A DNA stretch of 64,000 bases from Limnoperna fortunei. Taxonomy: Eukaryota > Mollusca > Bivalvia > Mytilida > Modiolidae. The position numbers and the translations under genes are program-made. Positions 33,846 through 44,732 of this stretch are shown piece after piece; position 1 is the first letter of the stretch, and each line of letters begins with the position of its first letter. A model generated the notes under the pieces. It had not been told where the DNA came from, did no database searches, and worked only from the letters and a program-made list of their open reading frames with translations. The stretch is taken from NCBI GenBank assembly GCA_944474755.1, contig OX104112.1, forward strand, positions 90,905,756-90,969,755. Reading direction: 5' to 3'.

Positions 33846-35642
33846 ATGAATCCAGAGGACGATCAGATGTCAGCCACGTCCAGAACACGGACATTGACGG
33901 AAAAAGGAGAAGAGCAGTACATCCAGAGGAGAGACAATCTCTCGCAAGACATTGAACTTCTTTGGTCCATGTGTCACGCAATCTTACAGGAGACCGACAA
34001 CCCCCCGTCAGAGGCAAGAAAATGCCTGGAACTTGAACAAAAAGTTGTTAAAGCCTACACAAGGTACAACCGGCTATGCGAGGAATACCTCGTGTTTGTG
34101 AAGGGCCAAAGAACAAATTTGGCAAATCAAGACTTAGATGTCATAAATCCAGTCATCGACGTTCGCCAGCGAATGTACGACTCCGCTATAGCCAACCTGC
34201 ACGAGGTACTAAGACAGACCAGCATGGCAAGGTCTGTTAAAACAACAAAGTCAAAATCAAATAGCGAGACCAGTTCTTGTAAATCAAATACATCCAGTTT
34301 GGCCAAGAGAACACGTGCCAAAGCCGAGGCGGCAAAAGCAGCAATCGCCTTTGCCGAGAAACAGGCGCTTATGGCTAAGCTAGAAGCCGAAATGGAACAA
34401 GAGGCCGCTAGGCGAGAAGCGGAAGTTAACCGTAGAAAGGCCGAAATCAAAGCGGAAATTACTCTTCTAGATACACAGAGACAGGCTGCCGAGCTAGAAG
34501 CCGAAGCCCGGATCCTAGAACAGGAGGACGACATGGAACAAGATTTGGACGATCCACTTCCGGTTCCGACCGACGACCCGCTTAAACGGGTCCAGGACTA
34601 TGTCCAGCAGCACATTGTTCACAGCCAACAGGGATATCGGATGCAAAACGTGGATTACCACGTGCCTTCTGCTATACCGAAAGACATAACTCGTTTCTCT
34701 CGTCCCTCACACTCGGGATTAGGTCTTTCCGGAAATGCTCCTATAAACGAGATAGATATGACCACAGCTGTCGCATTCAATACTCGACCTTCATACCATT
34801 CACGGGTTGGAGATTTTGGACTTCCATCTGCAACATCTACGCCGATGTACGATTGTAGACATATTCCAGTCGCCCAGACACAGACTTCCGGTTTATCTGG
34901 GCTGAACACTAATGCACCTGTTTTTACTCCTTATCAAGACTATCCCATGCACAGTGCATCAAGCCCCGTAGATGTAAGAAAACCCACATCCAGTTATCAG
35001 GATACGGGTTCACAGCCGACGCCTGCCATCACAAAATTTTTATTGAGAAAGGACCTGATATTCTCCCGACTCAGTACCTTCAATGATAGGGCTGAGTCGT
35101 ACCATATTTGGAAGTCAAACTTCGAAAGTGTGATAAGGGAACTGGACGTCTCGGATTCGGAGAAGCTGGACCTATTGGTCAAATGGTTAGGAACCGAATC
35201 GTCGAAGCACGCGGTTAGTATTTGAGCATCCAATGCCGACAACCCAACCAGAGGTCTACAACGTCTTTGGCAAAGACTTGATGAACGATATGGCTGTCCG
35301 GAAATGATCGAAGCTTCCCTTAAAACGAAGTTAACAGATTTCCCGAAGCTCACAAACAAAGACAACAAACGTCTCTACGAGTTGTCAGACATCTTGTCAG
35401 AGATCGAGTACATAAAGGAGAAGCCACAGCTCAAGAATCTATTGGCCTATTTCGATTCCTCCTCGGGAATAAGACCTATAGTGTCTAAACTGCCATTTGG
35501 TCTACAAGAAAAATGGACAGCAAGAGCAGTAAGGTACAATGAGCAACACTCAACCTCATTTCCTCCCTTTACGGAATTTTCCGCATTCATACGGGAGATT
35601 AGTAGGATCAGAAACAACCCAGGGTTTACCTACGACCCGAAC
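33846..35642 (+). pseudogene. BEL/Pao gag, N-terminal part
   Basis: The first true ATG of the frame is 33846 (MNPEDDQMSATSRTRTL). A coiled Ala/Glu/Lys-rich segment follows (KAEAAKAAIAFAEKQALMAK and beyond), then the DUF1759-type capsid region (FNDRAESYHIWKSNFESVIR, GLQEKWTARAVRYNEQHSTS). The frame is broken by TGA at 35223-35225, probably from CGA, and resumes in the same frame with ASNADNPTRGLQRLW until the nested block starts near 35643. Confidence 0.9.
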
Positions 35643-35671
35643 AAAATCAAGCATTCGAAACTTTAAAGGAA

Positions 35672-38104
35672 ATGTTAACTTCACCACCTATTCTTGCTTA
35701 CCCGAATTACAATGACAAATTTGAAATTCACATTGATGCTAGTCAAAAGGGATTAGGTGCTGTGCTTTATCAGAAACAAAATGGATTAGACCGTGTTATT
35801 TCGTATGCAAGTAGAGGTTTAAGCAAGGCTGAACAGCATTATCCTGCACATAAACTTGAATTTTTAGGATTAAAATGGGCAGTGTGCGACAAATTTTCTG
35901 ACTATTTGCACTCAGGAAAATTTTCTGTTATAACTGATAACAATCCGTTAACATATGTGCTTACCAGTGCTAAACTTGATGCTTGTGGACATAGATGGTT
36001 AGCTGCTTTAGCCAATTTTGACTTTGATATTTCTTATAGACCGGGTAGGAAAAATTGTGATGCTGATAGTTTATCTAGATACCCTGGTTTAAATAGTGAA
36101 GGTGAAACAACGATAGATAGTGATAGTATTCAGGCTATGTGTAAAGGTATAAATGTACAACCATATGTTGAAACACTGTCAATGTCGGAGTCTATTGTGA
36201 CCGATGAGGATATTGTAGGACAGGATATGTTTCAGTATTCCCAATCTGAAATTAGAAAGGCACAAAGAGATGATTCTTTCCTTAAATTTTGGATTGATGC
36301 TGTCATGAGTCGTACAAAACCCAAGTTAGACACTTTACCAGATAGTTCAAAACACATAGCTATGCATCGTTCATTTGACAAATTAAAAATTCAAAGAGGT
36401 GTTTTATACAGAGAGGTAGTGATCAATGAAGAGAAACGTTTACAATTAGTTATACCATCTAAATTTATTTCTCAAGTTCTTACTGGACTTCACGATGATG
36501 TAGGGCATCCCGGAAGAGACAGGACTGTGTCTTTACTCAGAGATAGGTTTTACTGGCCGTGCATGCCATCTGACGTTGATGATTGGATCAAGAAATGTGG
36601 AAGATGTGTCCGATTCAAAACTACAGTCACTCACAAAGCACCACTTGTAAATATACAGACATCGGAACCACTTGAACTGGTATGTTTAGATTTTCTTACT
36701 TTGGACATGGCGAAAAACGGAACACAGTATGTTTTAGTAATTACCGATCATTTCACGCGCTATGCGCAAGCTATACCTACAAGAAACATGACTGCTAAAA
36801 CTACAGCAGAAGCTTTTCTCAACCACTTTGTTAAACATTATGGATTACCAAAACGCATACATTCAGACATGGGAGCAAACTTTGAATCTAAACTTGTAAA
36901 GGAAGTATTGGCTATAACAAACATTTCAAAATCCAGAACCACACCGTATCACCCGATGGGTAACGGAATGTGCGAACGTTTTAACCGAACCTTGATTGAT
37001 ATGTTAGGAACTTTGGAAACTGAAAAGAAAGCTTCTTGGACATCTCATATTACTGCTTTAGTTCATGCTTACAATAGCACCCGTCATGATTCAACTGACC
37101 AGTCACCATTCTATCTCATGTTTGGAAGAGAACCTCGTTTACCAATTGATATTACTTTTGGCTTGAATAGAGAAACCGAAAACAAGTCCGTTTCAAAATA
37201 TGCTAAGGATTTAAGGGAAAGATTGAAATCAGCATACGAAAAAGCACAAGTATCTATTCAAAAGTCTCAGGAAAAACAGAAGCAAAATTATGATAAAAGG
37301 GTAAGGGGAGCTAACATTCAACCAGGTGATCATGTTTTAGTTAAATTAGTAGCTTTTGATGGTAGACACAAACTTACAGATAAGTGGAGTGAAGATGTGT
37401 ATGTAGTTACCAGGCAACCTAACGAGGGAATACCTGTGTATGAGGTTAAAACTGAGAACAAGCCAGGTAAAAAACGAGTCTTACACAGAAATCTACTTCT
37501 TCCGATTGGGACGTTGCATGAAGCAGATGTTGGTGCTCCTGTGGAAAAACCAAAGCCTGCTCCACGCAAACGAAACACCGTGAAAATTACTGAAGACCAA
37601 GTTGACAACTCAAACGTAGATGACATCGATGACGATGAGTATGTTCCTGCACGTCGATCAGTTGGTATTACTTCTGGTTTTGGTCAGGAACCGTATTTAC
37701 CTCCCCAGCAACCAGATGACGATCTTGGCTCTGCTGTGGAGTACCAGGAAACTGTTCACAGTGAGGACGCTCACAGTCTCGACTTGGATGGGAATGTGTC
37801 AGTTACTGGTCCGGATATAAATCAGGATGATGGAACTGTGTATATCCCACTAGTTCAGGATAATTCTGAAGGTAATGCTTCTGAAGGAACAAATGTACCA
37901 CCAGTAGTTCCACGTCGGTCTTCACGTCCCTCTAAAAAACCACAATGGATGAATTCAAATGAGTATGTGTTATCACAAACTGTACAACCAGATTCTTGGG
38001 AGAGGAAAGTACTATTTCTCATGTCATTGACAAATGAAAATTCTTTTAGTGCTATGAATGAGAAGATTTGTGATGCAATTTTACATGTTGTTATTAATAA
38101 ATAA
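35672..38104 (+). CDS. pol: Ty3/gypsy RNase H-integrase polyprotein (partial, open)
   Basis: An 810-codon open frame. RNase H: EIHIDASQKGLGAVLYQ, HKLEFLGLKWAV and ITDNNPLTYVL carry the acidic residues. Integrase zinc finger (HHCC): HDDVGHPGRDRT to KKCGRCVRFK. Catalytic core: LDFLTLD, HSDMGANFES and GNGMCERFNRTL give the D, D and E. A GDHVLVKL...DKWSEDVYVV module and an acidic, Arg/Lys-ended tail (PRRSSRPSKKPQW) follow. No stop interrupts it, unlike the surrounding BEL/Pao frames, but it lacks RT and protease and the first ATG is internal to the ancestral polyprotein. Confidence 0.92.
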   Translation: MLTSPPILAYPNYNDKFEIHIDASQKGLGAVLYQKQNGLDRVISYASRGLSKAEQHYPAHKLEFLGLKWAVCDKFSDYLHSGKFSVITDNNPLTYVLTSAKLDACGHRWLAALANFDFDISYRPGRKNCDADSLSRYPGLNSEGETTIDSDSIQAMCKGINVQPYVETLSMSESIVTDEDIVGQDMFQYSQSEIRKAQRDDSFLKFWIDAVMSRTKPKLDTLPDSSKHIAMHRSFDKLKIQRGVLYREVVINEEKRLQLVIPSKFISQVLTGLHDDVGHPGRDRTVSLLRDRFYWPCMPSDVDDWIKKCGRCVRFKTTVTHKAPLVNIQTSEPLELVCLDFLTLDMAKNGTQYVLVITDHFTRYAQAIPTRNMTAKTTAEAFLNHFVKHYGLPKRIHSDMGANFESKLVKEVLAITNISKSRTTPYHPMGNGMCERFNRTLIDMLGTLETEKKASWTSHITALVHAYNSTRHDSTDQSPFYLMFGREPRLPIDITFGLNRETENKSVSKYAKDLRERLKSAYEKAQVSIQKSQEKQKQNYDKRVRGANIQPGDHVLVKLVAFDGRHKLTDKWSEDVYVVTRQPNEGIPVYEVKTENKPGKKRVLHRNLLLPIGTLHEADVGAPVEKPKPAPRKRNTVKITEDQVDNSNVDDIDDDEYVPARRSVGITSGFGQEPYLPPQQPDDDLGSAVEYQETVHSEDAHSLDLDGNVSVTGPDINQDDGTVYIPLVQDNSEGNASEGTNVPPVVPRRSSRPSKKPQWMNSNEYVLSQTVQPDSWERKVLFLMSLTNENSFSAMNEKICDAILHVVINK

Positions 38105-38137
38105 ATGTCGGGGACGCCATTTCCCAACAGGGGGAAC

Positions 38138-39350
38138 TGTGTGGCCGGCATAGATTTTTATCTTTGTGTTTTATTATTTCAAGATGTTTATATATTTTGT
38201 CTTGTTTGATATTTTTCATATTTCTAGATTTATTGTAGCTTCTTTATAGCTTGTGAGTATACAGTCTGTATAGTCACATAGGTGAGTTGGAGTTATCGCT
38301 CTTTGCTCATGATATAAATGTCTATTACAGGTTTATGTGTATTGCAGTGGATACGCATTTTGTCTATATATTTTATTTTTCAGCTTGATATTCTGATATT
38401 TATTATACTTATATTTCAGAGTATATATGACCGTATTTGATATGTTTTATATTGATTTTCATGTTTAGAACTAATTATATTTTTCCTCAACAGATATGCT
38501 TTGTTGCACACGTGAGTAGATTTCATGTGTCAGTCCAGTGGTATTGTGCATATCACCCCATGTTCCCTATTTGGTCATTCTTTCCTTTTCATTTGCATAT
38601 GATTGGATTTTTGTCTTACATCTCCAAATATGGGTTTCTTCTAGAAGAGTCTTTTGAACTATTTTTGTAAAACTGGTTTTTGTACAAGAGTATAAAATGA
38701 TTAGTATTTTTGAGTTCTATGTCAGACACAAAGTTAATGTTCAACTGTTAACATACTGGATTTACCATTTATTTTTGGATCTTTATTTTTCCTTTAATTG
38801 TAAGTAGTTATTGTGTTAGAAGTTTTTGAGATCTTTCATTTTTCATGATGGATAAAGATAAAGTTATTTCTGATAATTTGATTCATCGTGGTTTTTATTA
38901 TGGAAATCCAGTTTTGCATTTTTTGTAAAACATAGTTTTCATTTGTAGATTCACCATCAGAGTCTCCACTGAGCTCCATTGTATATTTTCATGATGTAGT
39001 CTTGTCACACTGATGGTATGCTATATTTTATTACAATTTTTATCAATTATTGAATGAGAGTTTTGAAACTATTATTGTTATAGTAGTTTAGTATTTTTGT
39101 ATAAGTAATTGAGCGTGTTTTTTATATATGATTCATAGACATTTTGATAAGTACTTTAAGTACAAGTTACTGTAATTTCATGGATAAATATATTGGAATC
39201 TTTATATTTAGTTTTCATGAACTAAATAGTCTTCATTTGACTTAATTGTTGATTTTGTATTTTTTTCAGAGATATTTTTATATATATGGTTCTACATATT
39301 CTTTGTACTAAATAAAGTTAAACCTTTGGAGTTTGTTTTGATTTCTACCC
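38138..39350 (+). repeat. 3' LTR of the nested Ty3/gypsy element
   Basis: Starts TGTGTGGCCGGCATAG right after the polypurine tract; about 1.2 kb, T-rich, with AATAAA at 39310-39315. The exact right end is uncertain because no second copy is present for comparison. Confidence 0.75.
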
Positions 39351-39438
39351 TGAACGAACCCGGCTACCCGTTATTTCATCTCAAAAAAGGAATTCGACAA
39401 GGTCTGCATCTAAGCCCCAAGCTAAAATTGGTGTTCAC
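39351..39438 (+). pseudogene. Scrap of LINE reverse transcriptase
   Basis: Translates to NEPGYPLFHLKKGIRQGLHL followed by SPKL. The GIRQG..LSPKL string is the conserved motif of non-LTR retrotransposon RTs. About 90 bp lie between the gypsy LTR and the resumption of BEL/Pao gag. Confidence 0.65.
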
Positions 39439-40819
39439 AAAACTGATGCGTCAAACGTCAATCATTTGTCAGACAGGCTTGAAAAATGCATCTTGCATGG
39501 CTCCAAGCATTCATTGAATGACTGCCGTGGATTCCGTTCTAAACCACAGAACTCTGCTGAAATACAACAAAGTTTGTTTTAAGTGCTGCGACTCGAATAA
39601 GCATGTAAGCCGGGATTGTCCCGTCAGTGTTGCATGCAAGGAGTGTGGGAGTAAACAGCATACCACGGCTCTACACGTTAACAAGGGCAACAAACCTGCT
39701 TCTCAATCAGTGACTAAGCCCGCACAAAACAACGGCGGGGAGTCAGGGAGCACAACTATCGTTAACACGGTCAACTCATCCTGCACCGAAATATGTAAAG
39801 AATATGGTGGAAAATCTTGTGCAAAAATACTTCCAGTTATCGTGTTTCACAAGGACCACCCGGGATACACGAAGAAAATGTACGCCATAATCGACGATCA
39901 GAGCAACAGGTCCTTAGCCTCTCCAGAATTCTTTCAGTATTTCAATGTACGGGACGTTCCCGAGACATATACGCTTTCCACCTGCTCTGGAAAGATCACG
40001 ACTTCTGGAAGACGAGGGAAGGACTTTATTGTAACTACAATCCATGGCAGCGACCCGTTAGTTTTACCAGTCCTAATAGAATGCGACAACATACCCGACA
40101 ACAGGAACGAGATTCCGACACCGGATATTGCGAACAAACACCCCCACTTAGGAGAAATAGCGAAGCACTTCTCACCTTTGGATGATAGTTGCAGTATCAT
40201 GCTTCTCATTGGTCGGGATCTACCGGAAGCTCATCACGTGCACGATCAAAAGCTTGGACCCTTCAAAGCTCTTTACGCCCAACGACTCAAACTTGGCTGG
40301 GTCGTAGTGGGTGAAACATGCTTAGACAAGCAACATGCACCCACCGACATCAATGTAAACAGGAAATATGTATCGACTTCCGGTCGCCCTACGGTTTTGA
40401 AACCGTGCGAAAACAACTTTGAGATACGGGAACAATTCCCGAAGGACAACAGCAAAGGACAAGATGTGTTTGTCAGGACACCTGACGATGATAAACCAGG
40501 GATGTCTCACGACGATAAACTGTTCATGAAACAGATGGACGACGAATTTGTGAGAGACGACACAGGAAGCTGGGTTTCACCCTTGCCTTTTCGAGCTACA
40601 AGACCACGACTACCCAACAATAGGGATCAAGCTGTTCAGAGAGCGAAAATGTTGGACACTAGTCTAAAGAAGAACCCCGTGAAGAAGGCACACTTCACAG
40701 AATTCATGAGAAAACATACTGGACAACAACCACGCGGAAGTTGCTCCACCGTTAAAGGAAAACGAGGAATGCTTGTACCTTCCACTATTTGGTGTCTATC
40801 ACCCGAAAAAGACAGATAA
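39439..40819 (+). pseudogene. BEL/Pao gag zinc knuckle, protease and RT start
   Basis: Gag resumes with TDASNVNHLSDRLEKCILHG, shifts frame near 39555, and reads a zinc knuckle (CFKCCDSNKHVSRDCP...CKECGSKQH). The retropepsin-like domain has IIDDQSNRSLASPEF as active-site loop and MLLIGRDLPEAHHV downstream, as in DUF1758 proteases. The RT N-terminus starts at about 40560 (GSWVSPLPFRATRPRLPNNR). A frameshift near 40710 moves the RT to the next frame. Confidence 0.9.
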
Positions 40820-41420
40820 GATTCGTGGTGTCTTTGATTCCTCAGCAAAATACAACGGAATTTCTTTGAACAACGTATTGTTGACGGGTCCAGACCTGAC
40901 TAACAGTTTGCTCGGGGTTCTTGTACGATTTCGGAGAGAAAAGATTGCCATAACAGCTGATGTGCAGCGCATGTTTCATTGCTTCGTGGTTCGAGACGAC
41001 CATCGAAATTATCTACGTTTCCTGTGGTACAAGGACAACAACCCGGATGAGGAACCTATAGAGTATCGTATGCGTGTCCATGTGTTCGGGAATAGCCCAT
41101 CAGTAGCCACACTAGGTCTACGAAAAGCAGCTTTAGAATCCGAGTCAAAATACGGTAGCCATGTACCGAACTTCGTTATCAACGACTTCTACGTTGACGA
41201 TGGATTGACCTCTTGCGCAACACCGGAAGAGGCAGTTACCCTCATGAAGGACACCCAAAATGCATTGATGGAATATGGGAATCTGCGATTGCATAAGTTT
41301 GCATCTAACAGCCCCGAAGTGATGGCTGCGTTTCCTCCCAGTGATCTGGCTAGCAATCTAAAGGACTTGAACTTGGACGCAGACGATAAGCCTCTTCAGA
41401 GAAGCCTCGGACTTATATGA
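40711..41420 (+). pseudogene. BEL/Pao reverse transcriptase
   Basis: Contains LFGVYHPKKTDKIRGVFDSS, an AITADVQRMFHCF motif (first catalytic Asp region) and NDFYVDDGLTSC (YVDD box). It ends at TGA 41418-41420, after which the same frame continues with DVNTDNFLF. The stop probably replaced a Trp codon. Confidence 0.92.
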
Positions 41421-41999
41421 GACGTCAACACTGACAACTTCCTTTTTCAACTATCTACAGAAGACAAACCAGTCACACGAAGAGGTATACTCTCCACAAT
41501 CAATAGCATCTTCGATACGCTCGGGTTTCTTGCTCCTGTTATTATTCACGGGAAACTTCTGCTCAGAACACTAGTATCAGCAACCATAGACTGGGATCAG
41601 CCTGTATCAGACGAGTTGGCCATTGAATGGGAAAGCTGGAGGGACTCCCTACACCAAATTGAGAATCTACGCATTCCACGCAGATATGTGGCTAACCTTA
41701 CCAAAGCCAACAGAAGGGAACTACACGTGTTCTCTGATGCGTCAGAAAAAGCCATTGCAGCCGTTGGGGAACCACAACTTGGATTTGTTCTCGGAAAGAC
41801 GAAAGTGGCACCAATAAGCGGCCATACCATCCCTCGACTAGAACTATGCGCGGCTGTGCTTGCCGTAGAACTCGCCCAAAGTGCTATTGATCACCTTCAA
41901 CTTCCTATCGATTAAGTCAAATATTATACCGACAGTCGTGTAGTTTTTTGCTACATCAGTAACGACACACGTAGATTCTACACTTACGTCGCTAACAGA
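41421..41999 (+). pseudogene. BEL/Pao RT connection and RNase H
   Basis: The frame continues with RRGILSTINSIFDTLGFLAP, then RNase H motifs HVFSDASEKAIAAV, IPRLELCAAVLAVELA and YYTDSRVV. A TAA at 41913-41915 interrupts it. The segment between AIAAV and FVLGKTKVAP is shorter than usual in this family, suggesting a small in-frame deletion. Confidence 0.85.
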
Positions 42000-43760
42000 G
42001 TGGAGAAGATTCGGAAACATAGCAAGCCCGACGATTGGAACTACGTGCCGACTAACTTAAACCCGGCTGACTCAGGAACTAGATTTTTCCAACCTTCTGA
42101 TATACACGACAGCGATTGGCTTTTGGGACCCAAACGATTGCTTATTAACGTTCAGTCGGAGACAACAGATGCATCCCAACATACTCTTATGGAACCCCAG
42201 ACGGAGAAAGAGATCCGACCTATCGTAAAAGTCGCCAAAACTTGTACTGTGGATCACGTACCAACTTGGGATGAGCGATTTTCCGACTTTTCATCTTGGT
42301 CAAGATTGACTCAGTTCATTGCTGTTCTCAAAGCTGCTGCGCGCAAACTTCACGGGCACAAATCACCATCTATGTGCTCACCGATTGATATTCGTCAGGA
42401 CGCTGAACTATTCATTATCAGGGAAGTTCAATCCCGTATTTTTGCCGAGGAGATCGATTGTCTTCTTCACTCGGAACCAGTTTCTCGTAGAAGCGCAATT
42501 GCCAAACTAAATCCATACATAGATGAACTCGGACTTCTCAGAGTTGGAGGACGCATTGTCAAATCTGACCTGCCATTCAGAGAAAAACTACCACTAGTAA
42601 TCCCAGGACGTCATCATATCGCCGACTTACTCGTTCGACACTTCCATCATCAAGTGAAACACCAGTACGACATTTTACGGAAGGAGCTATTCGAGCTGCT
42701 GGATTCTGGATCGTAGGCGCTAAACGGACAATTTCCTCAGTACCTCATAAGTGCGTCTTATGCCGAAAACTACGTGGCAGACAGGAATCTCAAATCATGG
42801 CCGACTTGCCAGCAGATCGTCTAGAACCGTCACCGCCCTTTACCAACGTTGGAGTGGACGCCTTTGGGCCATGGGAAGTGGTAGCCCGCAAAACACGTGG
42901 TGGACTTGCGAAGGCGAAAAGATGGGCCATACTTTTTACCTGTTTGGTGACAAGAGCTGTGGACATCGAACTCGTGGACGAGATGAGTTCTTCTGCATTC
43001 ATTAACGCCCTGACCCGTTTCACATCAAACCGCGGGAAAGTGAAAACCTTCCGATCCGACTGTGGAACCAACTTCGTCGGTGCTATTGACAAAATAGGAG
43101 TCGACGCAATCAACGTTGAAGACAATCAAATGCGGAAACATGCTCGAATCCGGAACTGTTTGGATATTCAACGCACCCCATTCGTCCTACATGGGCGGTG
43201 CTTGGGAACGGATGATCGGGATCACTAGGAGAATTCTAGAAAATCCAGGACGGGCCTCAACTCACGACGTGTTGAACACATTCATGGCGGAGGCAAGTGC
43301 CATCATTAATTCTCGACCGCTTGTTCCAGTCTCATCGGACTCGGAAAACCCGCTCATCTTGACACCCTCTATGCTACTAACGCAGTAAACGGACTACGTG
43401 TTTTCCATCGACTCAAAGGAGTCATTCTCCAAACAGGATCTATGTCTAGCGGAGTGGAGACGGGTTAGTGCCCTTTCGAACATGTTTTGGTCCAGATGGC
43501 GCAAGGAATACCTATCCCTACTTCAGCAACGTAGGAAGTGGACAGAGCCACAGAGAAACATTATCGTCGGAGACGTCGTTCTTATCCGTGATAAAAACTT
43601 AGATCGCAACAAATGGCCTACGGGACTTGTTACCGGCGTCTTTAAGAGTGAAGATGGACACACCAGGAAAGCCGAAGTGCGTGTCATCGTGGACGGGAAA
43701 CCCGCAACATATACTCGACCGATAGTTGACATGATTCTCCTGGTGGACAGCATCTTGTAA
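42000..43760 (+). pseudogene. BEL/Pao integrase
   Basis: N-terminal zinc domain region: LNPYIDELGLLRVGGRIVKS and LVIPGRHHIADLLVRHFHHQ. A frameshift near 42690 leads to CVLCRKLRGRQ and the core with VGVDAFGPWEVVAR (D), FRSDCGTNFVGA (D) and, after another shift near 43140, MGGAWERMIGITRRI (E). TAA at 43386-43388 precedes the C-terminal segment SLLQQRRKWTEPQRNIIVGD and VVLIRD. Domain order is complete, reading frame is not. Confidence 0.9.
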
Positions 43761-44136
43761 CTTCACACAAGGGACTATTCCAGTGTACATATAACTGTTT
43801 GTTTCTCTCGATACATTTGAGACTTCCAATTGTAACCCGCCTGGGTCCGGTCGAGGAACACGACGTTCCTTCCCACGCCGTGCGTGGCGACGATGGAGCA
43901 ACAGATCTTCTCTTCCCATTGGGCAACGCTGGAAGCCACACAACGATGGAACTCCAGAACTATAACCGTTGGATCGTTTTCTGAACTGTACATGTGTATA
44001 TACCGTCAAGTGTTATTCTTGAATGACCTTTGGATTTATGTAATATTAATTGGATATTGGAATATATTCGCCTTTATATTTTCATCTAGAAATTTAGAGA
44101 AATATTCACATATTCACAAGAATATTTGGCGGGGAG

Positions 44137-44559
44137 TGTACTGTAATTACATTACAAATTTTTATTCCTTCTTGGATTATTAATTATCGTGTAAGATTTA
44201 ACCACATCTACTTATTGTTTGGATCGGTTCAGCATCCCAGTTTCTATGCAACTCCTCCGGACAGTCTCACAGGTTTTAGCTTCCTTTGAATTCTTTCTCT
44301 TCCGTGTGATGAAATACTTGTCCGACACGTTTTTGGATCATCTCTATTTTAGGAGTTAAACCTTGCCGACGTACAGTCAATTTACCTTAATCTTCATCTT
44401 CATCTTCATCTTCACTTCATCTTCACTTCATCCTTACTCACTGTTACTCACTCACTCACTTGTATATTACGTGGTTTAATAAACGATCTTTCCCTGGATT
44501 TGTCGTATATTTGCCCCGTACATATATTTTGGTTAGCTATCTGCCACACGGGCAGAATA
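44137..44559 (+). repeat. 3' LTR of BEL/Pao element
   Basis: 423 bp, same ends as the 5' LTR, preceded by GGCGGGGAG and followed by the CTACA target duplication (44560-44564). Confidence 0.95.
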
Positions 44560-44732
44560 CTACATACACACAAGATTCAATGAACCAATTAAATGTAAAT
44601 ATTTAAAACAACCAGTCAAAATAGATATACCAGTGACAGGACCTTTCTAAAACATACTCGCTTACCACAAAAAGCTATGTACCTATCTGTGACTACAATC
44701 TAACTTAACTCAAACTACCTGATGACAAACAG
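44560..44732 (+). pseudogene. Decayed copy 2 linker exon, 3' piece
   Basis: Aligns with about 5771-5994 of copy 1: 'aaacaaccagtcaaaatagatataccagtgacaggac' against 'aaacaaccagttaaaatagataagccagtgctaggag', then 'agctatgtacct' and 'gacaaacag'. Stops and indels abolish the frame. The sequence after it no longer has the GT donor. Confidence 0.75.

Larger units (their letters stand above)
35643..39350 (+). mobile_element. 5'-truncated Ty3/gypsy element nested in gag
   Basis: Begins inside the 3' end of a Ty3-type RT (QAFETLKEMLTSPPILAYPN) and runs through RNase H, integrase and a C-terminal tail to a polypurine tract (ACAGGGGGAAC) and an LTR from TGTGTGGCC at 38138. The 5' LTR, gag, protease and most of RT are missing, so this is not a normal full integration. 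Confidence 0.9.
33344..44559 (+). mobile_element. BEL/Pao LTR retrotransposon with nested insert (11.2 kb)
   Basis: Bounded by two 423-bp LTRs (33344-33766 and 44137-44559) starting TGTACTG and ending CAGAATA, flanked by CTACA on both sides (33339-33343, 44560-44564). Order: gag (33846 on), zinc knuckle, aspartic protease (DUF1758 type), RT, RNase H, integrase, which is the BEL/Pao order. Coding is interrupted by at least four stops (35223, 41418, 41913, 43386), about four frameshifts (near 39555, 40710, 42690, 43140) and a 3.8-kb foreign block (about 35643-39438). It cannot encode its own transposition. A purine-rich GGCGGGGAG precedes the 3' LTR as a polypurine tract. Confidence 0.95.

Noticed and set aside
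34127..34534. 135-codon minus-strand ORF in the BEL/Pao gag
   Set aside because: Antisense of the Ala/Glu-rich coiled-coil segment of gag; composition is a mirror of that bias.
35672..38104. A host gene with an integrase domain (domesticated)
   Set aside because: It is open, but followed directly by a polypurine tract and LTR and begins inside RT, so it is a truncated Ty3 element rather than a domesticated gene.
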